From DATKRB01 sp963794215 (GTDB taxonomy: Bacteria > Actinomycetota > Acidimicrobiia > Acidimicrobiales > RAAP-2), in NCBI GenBank assembly GCA_963794215.1, contig CAWCCQ010000003.1, positions 186,001-250,000 on the forward strand: a DNA stretch of 64,000 bases, in the 5' to 3' direction. The translations under genes and the position numbers were made by a program. Position 1 is the first letter of the stretch, and each line of letters begins with the position of its first letter. A model generated the notes under the pieces. That model made no database searches and was not told where the DNA came from. It worked only from the letters and a program-made list of their open reading frames with translations. This document shows positions 1-8,157 of the stretch, piece after piece.

Positions 1-973
1 GACGACGTGGCCGAGGCGCTGGCCCTGCTCGGCGTGCGCCCGGTGTGGGACGCCGACGAGCGGGCGGGTGACCGGGGTGGAGCTGCATCGGTGCCGCCGA
101 GCTGGGCCGGCCCCGTGTCGACGTGATGTTGCGGGTGTCGGGGTTCTTCCGCGACGCCTTCCCCCACCTCATCGACCTGCTCGACGACGCGGTGACGCTG
201 GCCGCGGCGTCGACCGAGGCCGGACAACCCGTCGCCGCCGCCGGCGCGAGCGATCCCCGGATCTTCGGGCCCAAGCCCGGGGCCTACGGCTCGGGCATCC
301 TCAACGTGCTCGAGCCGGGGAACTGGCGTGACGACGAGGACCTGGCCGCGGTCTACCTGGCCTGGGGCGGCTGGGCCTACGGGCGCGGGCGGAGCCGGCA
401 TGGCCGCCCCCGACGCCATGCGGCGACGCTTGGCCGGCATCGAGGTGGCGGTCAAGAACCAGGACAACCGCGAGCACGACATCTTCGACTCCGACGACTA
501 CCTCCAGGACCACGGCGGCATGGTGGCGGCCGTGCGCGTGCCTGAGCGGTCGCCAACCCAAGGCGTGGTTCGGAGACTCGGCCGATCCCCGGCGCCCCCG
601 GGTGCGCTCGCTGGCCGAGGAGGCGGCCCGGGTCGTGCGCACGCGGGTGGTGAACCCCAAGTGGATCGCAGCCATGCAGCGGCACGGCTACAAGGGGGCG
701 TTCGAGATGGCGGCCACCGTCGACTACCTCTTCGGCTACGACGCCACCGCCGGGGTGGTCGAGGACTGGATGTACGAGCGGGTGACCGAGGCCTACGTGG
801 CCGACCCCGGCATGCGGTCGTTCTTCGAGCGGTCCAACCCGTGGGCGCTGCGAGCGATCGCCGAGCGCCTGCTCGAGGCGGCGGACCGCAAGCTGTGGAG
901 CGCGTCGGAGGACGCGCTCGCCACCCTGCGCCGCGCCGTGCTGGAGGCCGAGGGCTGGGAGGAGGGGCGTTGA
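1..973 (+). CDS. cobN: cobaltochelatase subunit CobN, C-terminal part (frame broken)
   Basis: This is the 3' part of the large subunit that inserts cobalt into the corrin ring in cobalamin synthesis; the 5' part lies outside the window. Characteristic CobN blocks are readable: 'RVSGFFRDAFPHLIDLLDDA', 'IFGPKPGAYGSGI' and 'NQDNREHDIFDSDDYLQDHG', then the C-terminal 'VVNPKWIAAMQRHGYKGA'. They are spread over three frames, with shifts near 66, 100, 390 and 545, each explained by one extra G or C. Because every block is well conserved, I read these as sequence errors and not as a pseudogene. The stop at 971-973 overlaps the TTG start of the chelatase ATPase gene, so the two are translationally coupled. 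Confidence 0.85.
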
Positions 974-2861
974 GCGGTGAGGTCTTCCCGTTGCCCGCCT
1001 TGGTCGATGCCGAGGAGCTCACGCTCGCCCTCGTCCTGAGCGCGGTCGACCCGGCCATCGGCGGCGTGCTGCTGCGCGGAGAGAAGGGGAGCGCGAAGTC
1101 GACGGCGGCGCGGGGACTCGCCACGCTGCTGCCCGGCGCCGCCCCCTTCGTCGAGCTTCCCCTGGGGGCGACCGAGGAGCGGGTCGTCGGGTCCCTCGAC
1201 CTGAAGGCGGCCCTCGGGGGCGGCGACTACCGCTTCCAACCGGGCCTGCTGGCCGCGGCCGACGGTGGCGTGCTCTACGTCGACGAGGTGAACCTGCTGG
1301 CCGACCACCTCGTCGACGTGCTCCTCGACGTCGCCTCGGGCGGGGTCAACCGGGTCGAGCGCGACGGGATGTCCCACGTGCACCCGAGCCGGTTCGTGCT
1401 GGTGGGCTCCATGAACCCCGAGGAGGGGGAGCTGCGGCCCCAACTGCTCGACCGTTTCGGACTGGCCGTCGGGGTCCGCTCACCCACCGACCCCGCCCTG
1501 CGGGCCGAGGCGGTCCGGCGTCGGCTGGCCTTCGACAAGGACCCGGGCGCCTTCCGAGCCCGCTGGGCCGAGGCCGAGCAGACCTTGGCCGATCGTGTGG
1601 CGACCACCGTCTCCGCCCCGCTAGCGCCCGGCCTCGAAGACGACGTGGCGCGCCTGTGCGCGGCGGCCGGGGCCGAGGGACTGCGGGCCGACTTGACGCT
1701 CTGTCGGGCGGCCGCGGCATTGGCCGGCTGGGAGGCCAGCTCCGTCGCTGACACCACCCACGTGCGCCGGGTGGCATCCCTGGTGCTCGCCCATCGACGG
1801 GCCACCCCGTTCGAACGCCCGCTGGGGGCACGGACCGATCTCGACGACCTGCTCGACGACACCCTGGGCGATCGAGTCGACCCGGATGTCGATGCTCGCG
1901 CTCGACGAACCTGCTGGCAGCGAACGCAGTACCGGCGAACGCAGTACCGGCGAACGCAGCACCGGCGAACGCAGCACCGGCGAACGCAGCACCGGCGAAC
2001 CCGGGGCCGAGGAGACCAGAGCGCCCCAGCCCACCGATACCGCCCCCCGAGACCTTCCTGCCCGCCTGCTTGATAGCGGGGAGCGGGGGCACGGATCGGC
2101 CGCCGGCCAGCGGGGAACACCGGTCGGTGGCGCGGACCGGGGCCGGCAGATCGGTGCCCGAACGCCGGCTTCCGACTCCACGGGGTCGGTCGCGGTCAAC
2201 GGCCACCGTCACCGCGGCGGCCGCCCGATGGTCGGCCACCGGCGCCGAGCTACGGCAGGTGACGGCCGACGATCTGCGCGAGCCGGTGCTCGCCCGGCCG
2301 AGCGCCACGTTGGTCGTCCTGGTGGTTGACACCTCGAGGTCGATGGGCACCGCCGAGCGGGTGGAGGCGGCTCGGGGTGCAGTCCTCACCCTCTTGGCCG
2401 ATGCCTACCAGCGTCGGGATCGGGTAGCGCTCGTGACCTTCTGCGGCCGCACCGCCGAGGTGGCCCTCCGGCCGACGGCGAGCATCGAAGTGGCCCGAGC
2501 GAGGCTCGAGGCCATCGGGACCGGCGGGACCACACCCCTCGCCGCTGGGCTCTCGACAGCTCTGGCCGTGGCCAGCGCGGGGGGCACAACCTACCGGCCT
2601 CAGCTGGTGGTGGTCTCCGACGGGCGGGCCACCTGGGCGCCCGAGGGTCACGATCCGGTCGTCGCCGCACGGGAGGCGGCGCTCCAGGTGCGCCGGGCAG
2701 GCGTCGCGTCCGTGGTGATCGACTGCGAGCGGGGGCGCACCCGACTCGGTCTGGCCGCGCCGTTGGCCGAGGCCCTCGGGGGGCGCCTGGTCACCGCCGA
2801 CGGCGAAGTGCTCAGCGCGGCGATGCTGGCCGACACGGTGCGCAGCACCCTGGCCATCTGA
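970..2861 (+). CDS. fused ChlI/ChlD-type chelatase subunit (AAA+ plus VWA)
   Basis: This is a single-chain Mg/Co-chelatase ATPase. An N-terminal ChlI-like AAA+ domain (about residues 1-300) has the Walker A 'GEKGSAKST', the Walker B 'VLYVDEVNLL' and 'GSMNPEEGELRPQLLDRFGL'. A low-complexity linker follows, then a C-terminal von Willebrand A domain with the MIDAS motif 'DTSRSMG'. Its overlap with cobN suggests it drives CobN, as in actinobacteria that lack separate CobS/CobT. The start is TTG 970, embedded in the cobN stop. The frame changes twice in the linker (near 1890 and between 2070 and 2150). The linker carries a five-copy 15-bp tandem repeat. The stop is 13-30 bp from the convergent fabI region. 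Confidence 0.8.
1921..1995 (+). repeat. five-copy 15-bp tandem repeat in chelatase linker
   Basis: Five head-to-tail copies of a 15-base unit (CGAACGCAG-Y-ACCGG) lie exactly between the AAA+ and VWA domains. In the frame of the linker they read as ERSTG units. Copies differ only at one T/C position, so the expansion is recent. The frame problems on either side are close to this repeat. Confidence 0.85.
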
Positions 2862-3688
2862 CCAATCGGGGGCGGCGTCCCGCGCCTGGCGTCGGCCGCG
2901 CGCTCACGTGCGCCGACCGCGTGCATCCCGCCGTCGACGTGGAGCATCTCGCCGGTGGTCATCGGGAACCAGTCGCTGAACAACGCGACACACGCCTTGG
3001 CCACCGGTTCGCGGTCGTCGACGTCCCAGCCCAGCGGGGAGCGAGCGGCCCACGTGTCCTCGAAGGCATGGAAACCCGGGATGCTCTTGGCCGCCAGCGT
3101 GCGGACCGGGCCCGCGGTCACCATGTTCACCCGGATGCCCTTGGAACCCAGGTCACGGGCGAGGTAGCGGCCGAGCGACTCGAGCGCCGCCTTGGCGACT
3201 CCCATCCAGTCGTACTGCGGCCACGCCACCGAGGCGTCGAAGTCCAGGCCGACCACCGACGCCCCGCCGTCGGCCCCTGCGACCTCGAGCAGCGGCAGGA
3301 AGTGCTCGACGAGGGCCTTAAGGGAGTACGCCGAGATTTGCAGGGCCACAGCGACGTCGTCCCATCCGGCCTCGAACATCCCGCCGCCCAGACAGCTGGG
3401 CGGCGCGTAACCGATGGCGTGCAGGAGCCCGTCGAGCCGTCCCCAACGCGCCGAGACCTCCGTCGCGGCGGCGGCCAGCTGATCGGGGGCAGTGACATCG
3501 ATCTCGAGCACCTCGGGCTCGGTGGGGAGCTTGCGCGCGGTGCGACGGGTGAGCGACAGACCCCGCCCGGCCCCGGACAGGATGATCTCGGCGCCCTCGT
3601 GCTGGGCCAATCGGGCGACGGGGAACGCGAGCGAGTCGGCGTTGAGCACCCCGGTCACGAGTAGTCGCTTTCCATCGAGAATTCCCAT
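2648..3688 (-). CDS. fabI: enoyl-[ACP] reductase, InhA/FabI type
   Basis: NADH-dependent reduction of enoyl-ACP, the last step of each fatty-acid elongation round. It is an SDR fold and closest to InhA: 'VVGLDFDASVAWPQYDWMGV' followed by AKAALES gives the catalytic Tyr, Met and Lys arrangement, and 'AAGP'-like 'TAGPVRTLAAKSIPGF' is the substrate loop. It starts at ATG 3688. The family normally ends just after 'VDGGMHAVGA' (about 2900). Here the frame runs on for about 85 residues of Arg/Ala-rich sequence antisense to the end of the chelatase gene. A lost stop or a one-base indel near 2895 is more likely than a real extension. It is divergent from npdG across a 119-bp gap. Confidence 0.88.
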   Translation of the reverse strand: MGILDGKRLLVTGVLNADSLAFPVARLAQHEGAEIILSGAGRGLSLTRRTARKLPTEPEVLEIDVTAPDQLAAAATEVSARWGRLDGLLHAIGYAPPSCLGGGMFEAGWDDVAVALQISAYSLKALVEHFLPLLEVAGADGGASVVGLDFDASVAWPQYDWMGVAKAALESLGRYLARDLGSKGIRVNMVTAGPVRTLAAKSIPGFHAFEDTWAARSPLGWDVDDREPVAKACVALFSDWFPMTTGEMLHVDGGMHAVGARERAADARRGTPPPIGQMARVLRTVSASIAALSTSPSAVTRRPPRASANGAARPSRVRPRSQSITTDATPARRTWSAASRAATTGS

Positions 3689-3807
3689 GTCGGCAGGCTA
3701 GATGATCGGCCGTGACACCCGACGGCCCCGACTTCGGGCCCTCGACGCACCGGGTCAGCACCCTGTAGGGCACCCGACAGGCCCACGAGCTGTGCGACAG
3801 TGATGCG

Positions 3808-4458
3808 GTGAACGTAGGAATCCTTGGAGGTACCGGGCCGGCTGGGCGGGGGTTGGCCACACGGTTGGCAGCGACCGGGACGCCCGTCATGCTCGGGTCG
3901 CGCGAGGCCGACCGTGCCGTCGGAGTGGCCGCCGAGGTGGTCGCCGCGTGGCCCGAGCGCGCATTGGAGATCACCGGTGCCGACAACGTGGGCGCGGCGG
4001 CAGCAGACGTGGTTGTCGTGGCGACGCCGTGGGACAGCGCGCTGTCCACCGTGCGACCGCTGGCCGAGGCCTTGGCGGACAAGGTGGTGATCTCCATGGT
4101 CAACGCCCTGGTCAAAGAGGGCCGCGAAATGGTCGCCCTGATCCCGCCGCGAGGGTCGATGGCAGCGGCCGTGCAGGCGATACTGCCCAGATCGGCGGTG
4201 GCGGCGGCCTTTCACCACCTGCCCGCCGCCGACATGCTGGACCTCGGCTCGGGGCTCGAGGCCGACGTCCTCGTGTGCGCGGACCATCCCCGGGCGACCG
4301 CGCAGACCCTCGAGCTGATCGAGCCGATCAAGGGGCTGCGCGGGCTGGACGCCGGCAGCCTCAGCCAGGCGGCGGCCATCGAGGCTTTCACCGCCGTGTG
4401 CATCACGTTGAACATCCGCCACCGTGCGCACAGCACGCTGCGCCTCACTGGCATCTGA
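3808..4458 (+). CDS. npdG: F420-dependent NADPH oxidoreductase (NpdG)
   Basis: Moves hydride between NADPH and deazaflavin cofactor F420 in the cytoplasm. The N-terminal Rossmann signature 'NVGILGGTGPAGRGLA' and 'MLGSREADRA' bind NADPH; 'ATPWDSALSTV' and 'FHHLPAADMLDL' match the NpdG/Fno family. At 216 residues it has the usual length. It starts at GTG 3808. The stop overlaps the ATG of mshC (TGATG), so the two are co-translated. F420 use is common in actinobacteria and supports the lineage assignment. Confidence 0.85.
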   Translation: MNVGILGGTGPAGRGLATRLAATGTPVMLGSREADRAVGVAAEVVAAWPERALEITGADNVGAAAADVVVVATPWDSALSTVRPLAEALADKVVISMVNALVKEGREMVALIPPRGSMAAAVQAILPRSAVAAAFHHLPAADMLDLGSGLEADVLVCADHPRATAQTLELIEPIKGLRGLDAGSLSQAAAIEAFTAVCITLNIRHRAHSTLRLTGI

Positions 4459-5585
4459 TGCAGCTCTACGACACGGCTCGCCGCGCCGTGGTCCCGTTCG
4501 AACCCGGCCCCTTGGTGACGCTCTACAGCTGTGGCATCACGCCCTACGACAGCTCCCACCTCGGGCACGCAGCGGTCTACCTGACCTTCGACGTGCTTCA
4601 GCGACGCCTGCGTGACCTCGGCCACGAGACGCGTCTCGTGCGCAACGTCACCGACGTCGACGACGACATCTTGCGCAAGTCCCGCGAGCTCGGCGTGCAC
4701 TATCTCGACCTCGCCGCCGAGGAGATGGCCCGGTTCGACACGGAGATGAACCTCCTCGGGATCCTGCCGGTGTGGTCGGAGCCCCGAGCCACCTCGGCCA
4801 TCCCTGACATCCTGTCGCTGGTGGGTGCCGCGCTCGACTCGGGACACGCGTATCGGGCGGCCGGGGCGGTGTACTTCGACGTCTCGTCGTTCTCCCGCTT
4901 CGGGGAGATCAGCGGCTTCGATCGGACCGAGATGCTGGCGCTGGCGGCAGACCACGGAGGCAATCCCGACGACCCGAACAAGCGTGACCCGCTCGACTTC
5001 GTCCTGTGGCAACCGTCGCTGCCCGACGAGCCGGCCTGGGAATCGCGCTGGGGACCCGGACGGCCGGGTTGGCACATTGAGTGCTCGGCGCTGGCCATGC
5101 GCGAGCTGGGGCCGACGGTCGACGTCCACGGCGGCGGGCGGGACCTCATCTTCCCCCATCATGAGTGCGAGACGGCCCAGTCCGAGTCGGTGACCGGCGT
5201 GACCTTCGTCCGCCACTGGTTGCATGTGGGCCTCGTCGGTCTGAACGGGGTCAAGATGTCCAAGTCCCTCGGCAATCTCGTCTTCGTGGGCGACCTGTGC
5301 AAGGAATGGGAGCCCATGACCGTCCGACTGGCCCTGCTCTCCCACCACTACCGCCACGACTGGTCGTGGAGCGACGCGGATCTGCCCTTGGCGGCCGAGC
5401 GCCTGGCGCGCTGGCGGGCCGCCTCGGCCGGCGCACCGCAGGCCGACGAGTTGGCACTGGCGGCGGTCCGGGCCCATCTCGACGATGATCTCGACGTTCC
5501 CGGTTCCCTGGTGGCGATCGACGCGCACGCAGCCGAGGGGCACGGTGTTAGGGCGGCGGCCGCACTGCTCGGCGTTACCCTTTGA
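4458..5585 (+). CDS. mshC: mycothiol ligase MshC (Cys:GlcN-Ins ligase)
   Basis: A cysteinyl-tRNA synthetase paralogue that joins cysteine to GlcN-inositol in mycothiol synthesis. The HIGH-type motif reads 'SCGITPYDSSHLGHA', the MshC form, unlike the 'CGPTVYDxxHIGNAR' of true CysS. 'GWHIECSALAM' and 'HGGGRDLIFPHHECETAQSE' carry zinc and cysteine ligands, and 'KMSKSLGN' is the KMSKS loop. Its 375 residues are short compared with CysS and near the MshC size. It overlaps npdG by one base and reaches the thrS leader. A true cysS is not in the window. Confidence 0.87.
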   Translation: MQLYDTARRAVVPFEPGPLVTLYSCGITPYDSSHLGHAAVYLTFDVLQRRLRDLGHETRLVRNVTDVDDDILRKSRELGVHYLDLAAEEMARFDTEMNLLGILPVWSEPRATSAIPDILSLVGAALDSGHAYRAAGAVYFDVSSFSRFGEISGFDRTEMLALAADHGGNPDDPNKRDPLDFVLWQPSLPDEPAWESRWGPGRPGWHIECSALAMRELGPTVDVHGGGRDLIFPHHECETAQSESVTGVTFVRHWLHVGLVGLNGVKMSKSLGNLVFVGDLCKEWEPMTVRLALLSHHYRHDWSWSDADLPLAAERLARWRAASAGAPQADELALAAVRAHLDDDLDVPGSLVAIDAHAAEGHGVRAAAALLGVTL

Positions 5586-5608
5586 GCTTGGAGAGCGGAG
5601 GCAGTCCC

Positions 5609-7603
5609 ATGGCAGGGGTCATCACGGTCACGTTGCCCGATGGCTCGTCGAAGGAGCTACCGGCCGGGTCGACGGTCGGGGACCTGGCCGCCGCGGTTGG
5701 TCGCCGTCTGGCCCAGGCTGCCGTCGCCGGGGTGGTCGGCGACCATGAGGTCGACCTGTCAGCCGAGCTCTCCGAGGGGGACCAGGTCGCCGTGCTCACC
5801 GCGGAGAGCGGCGCCGGACGTGCCGTGCTGCGCCACTCGACGGCCCACGTGCTCGCCCAGGCGGTGCTGCGCCTGTGGCCGGGTGCCCGCTACGCGATCG
5901 GCCCGGTCATCGCCGACGGTTTCTACTACGACTTCGAGCTTCCCGGTGACGCCCGGTTCAGCGACGAGGATCTCGAGCGGATCGAAGCGACGATGCGCGA
6001 GATCATCGCCGAGGACCAGCCCTTCGTGCGCCACGAACACAGCATCGACGAGGGGCTCGCCCTCTTCGCCGACCAACCCTTCAAGCTCGAGATCATCGAA
6101 CGGGTGCGCTCGGGGGCCCAAGAGGTGGACGCCGCGCCCAGTGATGACGGCGCGCCCGAGGTGTCCACGTATTGGAATTCGGCGGCCTTCACCGACCTGT
6201 GCCGCGGACCCCACGTCCCCTCGACCAGCCGCCTCGGCCACTTCAAGTTGATGCGGGTCGCCGGGGCGTACTGGCGAGGCGACGAGAAGCGGCCCCAGCT
6301 CCAGCGGATCTACGGCACCGCGTGGGAGTCGGAGAAGGCCCTGGCGGCGCACCTGCACCAGCTCGAGGAGGCCGAGCGGCGCGACCACCGCAAGCTCGGC
6401 GTCGAGCTCGACTTGTTCTCCTTCCCCGAGGAGATCGGACCGGGGCTCGCCGTGTTCCATCCCAAGGGAGGGACCATCCGCCGACTGATGGAGGACTACT
6501 CGCGGGAACGCCACGTGGCGGCGGGCTACGACTTCGTCAACTCCCCGCACATCACCAAGGCCGACCTGTTCGAGACCTCGGGCCACCTGCAGTGGTTCGC
6601 CGAGAGCATGTACCCCCCAATGGAGCTCGACGGTGGACAGCGGTACTACCTCAAGCCCATGAACTGCCCGTTCCACATCCTCGTCTACCGCAGCCGGCAA
6701 CGCTCCTATCGAGAGCTGCCAATGCGACTCTTCGAGTTCGGCACGGTCTATCGCTACGAGAAGTCGGGCGTGCTGCACGGGCTCACCCGGGTGCGCGGCA
6801 TGACCCAAGACGACTCCCACATCTTCTGCAGCCGCGAGCAGATGCCCGACGAGCTCCACAGCCTGCTGACCTTCGTGCTCGACATCCTGGGCGAGTTCGG
6901 TCTCCAGGACTTCTATCTCGAGCTCTCGACCCGACCCGAGGGCAAGGCGGTCGGCAGCGACGAGGAGTGGGCCGAGGCGACCGAGGCCCTGGCGACCGCG
7001 GCAACCAAGCAGGACCTCGCGCTCGTGCTCGACGAGGGAGGCGGCGCCTTCTACGGCCCGAAGATCTCGGTGCAGGCACACGACGCCATCGGCCGGACCC
7101 ACCAGATGTCGACCATCCAGCTCGACCTCCAGCTCCCGCAGCGCTTCGGGCTCGAGTACGTGGGCGCCGACAACGCGCGGCATCGGCCGATCATGATCCA
7201 CCGCGCGCTCTTTGGGACCATCGAGCGGTTCATGGCACTACTCATCGAGCACTACGCCGGTGCGCTGCCCACCTGGCTGGCGCCCGAGCAGGCGCGTGTG
7301 TTGCCCGTGCGCGACGACGACGTTCCCTACGCCCAGGGAGTGACGGCGCGCCTTGCGGCAGCGGGCCTGCGAGTCAGCACCAGCGCCGCCGACGAGACCA
7401 TCCCCGCCCGGATACGGCGAGCCAAGCTCGAGAAGATCCCCTACGTGCTGGTTGTGGGTCCCGACGACGTGGCCGCCGGGACCGTCGGGGTGAACCGACG
7501 GGGCTCGTCACGCCCCGAGCGCGGAGTAGAGGTCGGGGCTTTCATCGTGGCGGTCCAGCGCGAGGTGGCGGCTCACGCCACGCCCGAGGCGAGCACGGCG
7601 TGA
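5609..7603 (+). CDS. thrS: threonyl-tRNA synthetase
   Basis: Charges tRNA-Thr. The order is a TGS domain (residues 1-65), the editing domain with 'HSTAHVLAQAV' and 'CRGPHVPST', the class II catalytic core ('FEFGTVYRYEKSGVLHGLTR', 'MNCPFHILVY' zinc ligand, 'EGGGAFYGPKI') and the anticodon-binding domain from about residue 555. I chose ATG 5609 because a Shine-Dalgarno GCGGAGG lies 7 bases upstream. An upstream TTG at 5582 overlaps mshC but lacks a site. At 664 residues it is the usual length. It heads the thrS-HIT-pgsA-patA-pimA order known from mycobacteria. Confidence 0.95.
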   Translation: MAGVITVTLPDGSSKELPAGSTVGDLAAAVGRRLAQAAVAGVVGDHEVDLSAELSEGDQVAVLTAESGAGRAVLRHSTAHVLAQAVLRLWPGARYAIGPVIADGFYYDFELPGDARFSDEDLERIEATMREIIAEDQPFVRHEHSIDEGLALFADQPFKLEIIERVRSGAQEVDAAPSDDGAPEVSTYWNSAAFTDLCRGPHVPSTSRLGHFKLMRVAGAYWRGDEKRPQLQRIYGTAWESEKALAAHLHQLEEAERRDHRKLGVELDLFSFPEEIGPGLAVFHPKGGTIRRLMEDYSRERHVAAGYDFVNSPHITKADLFETSGHLQWFAESMYPPMELDGGQRYYLKPMNCPFHILVYRSRQRSYRELPMRLFEFGTVYRYEKSGVLHGLTRVRGMTQDDSHIFCSREQMPDELHSLLTFVLDILGEFGLQDFYLELSTRPEGKAVGSDEEWAEATEALATAATKQDLALVLDEGGGAFYGPKISVQAHDAIGRTHQMSTIQLDLQLPQRFGLEYVGADNARHRPIMIHRALFGTIERFMALLIEHYAGALPTWLAPEQARVLPVRDDDVPYAQGVTARLAAAGLRVSTSAADETIPARIRRAKLEKIPYVLVVGPDDVAAGTVGVNRRGSSRPERGVEVGAFIVAVQREVAAHATPEASTA

Positions 7604-8157
7604 GCCTCGAGCACCTGTGGGCCGGCTGGCGCATGGCCTACGTGGAGGCGGCGACGAACGCCGACCGTGGGCACGCCGATGGCGACTGTGTGTTCTGCCG
7701 GCTCGCGTGGAGCGGGCCGCCTTCAGCCGACAACGGTGTCGTCGCGCGCGACGCGCTGGTGTTCACCGTCCTCAATCTGTACCCGTACGCCAGCGGGCAT
7801 CTGCTCGTGGTGCCCAACCGCCACGTCGGCGACCTGAGTGAGTTGAGCGACGACGAGTCGAGCGCGTTGTGGGACGCCGCGCGCACCGCCGTGGCCGGCC
7901 TCGAGGCTGCGTACCATCCCGACGGGGAGAACCTCGGGGCCAACCTGGGACGGGCCGCCGGGGCTGGGATCCCGGCCCATCTCCACCTCCACGTCGTCCC
8001 GCGTTGGGCCGGCGACACGAACTTCATGACCTCGGTGGCCGAGGCGCGCGTGCTGCCCCAGTCGCTGCCCGACGCGTGGCGCCTCCTGACCTCCAACTGG
8101 CCCGCTCCCTCGGCGCGCACCGCGTCCGAGGGAGCGACGTCCTCCCGGCGAGCGTAG
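7600..8157 (+). CDS. HIT-family Ap4A phosphorylase-like protein
   Basis: Nucleotide-binding HIT protein with the triad 'HLHLHVVPRW' and the downstream 'AGDTNFM' typical of the actinobacterial Ap4A phosphorylase (Rv2613c type). An N-terminal CVFC may bind zinc. It starts at GTG 7600, overlapping the thrS stop by three bases. The position between thrS and pgsA matches mycobacteria. The last residues fall in a local GCGACGTC repeat, and the 3' end is antisense to the extended EF-G2 frame. Confidence 0.87.
   Translation: MSLEHLWAGWRMAYVEAATNADRGHADGDCVFCRLAWSGPPSADNGVVARDALVFTVLNLYPYASGHLLVVPNRHVGDLSELSDDESSALWDAARTAVAGLEAAYHPDGENLGANLGRAAGAGIPAHLHLHVVPRWAGDTNFMTSVAEARVLPQSLPDAWRLLTSNWPAPSARTASEGATSSRRA

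Noticed and set aside
4458..5585. Cysteinyl-tRNA synthetase
   Set aside because: The HIGH-region signature CGITPYDSSHLGHA and the short C-terminus are those of MshC.
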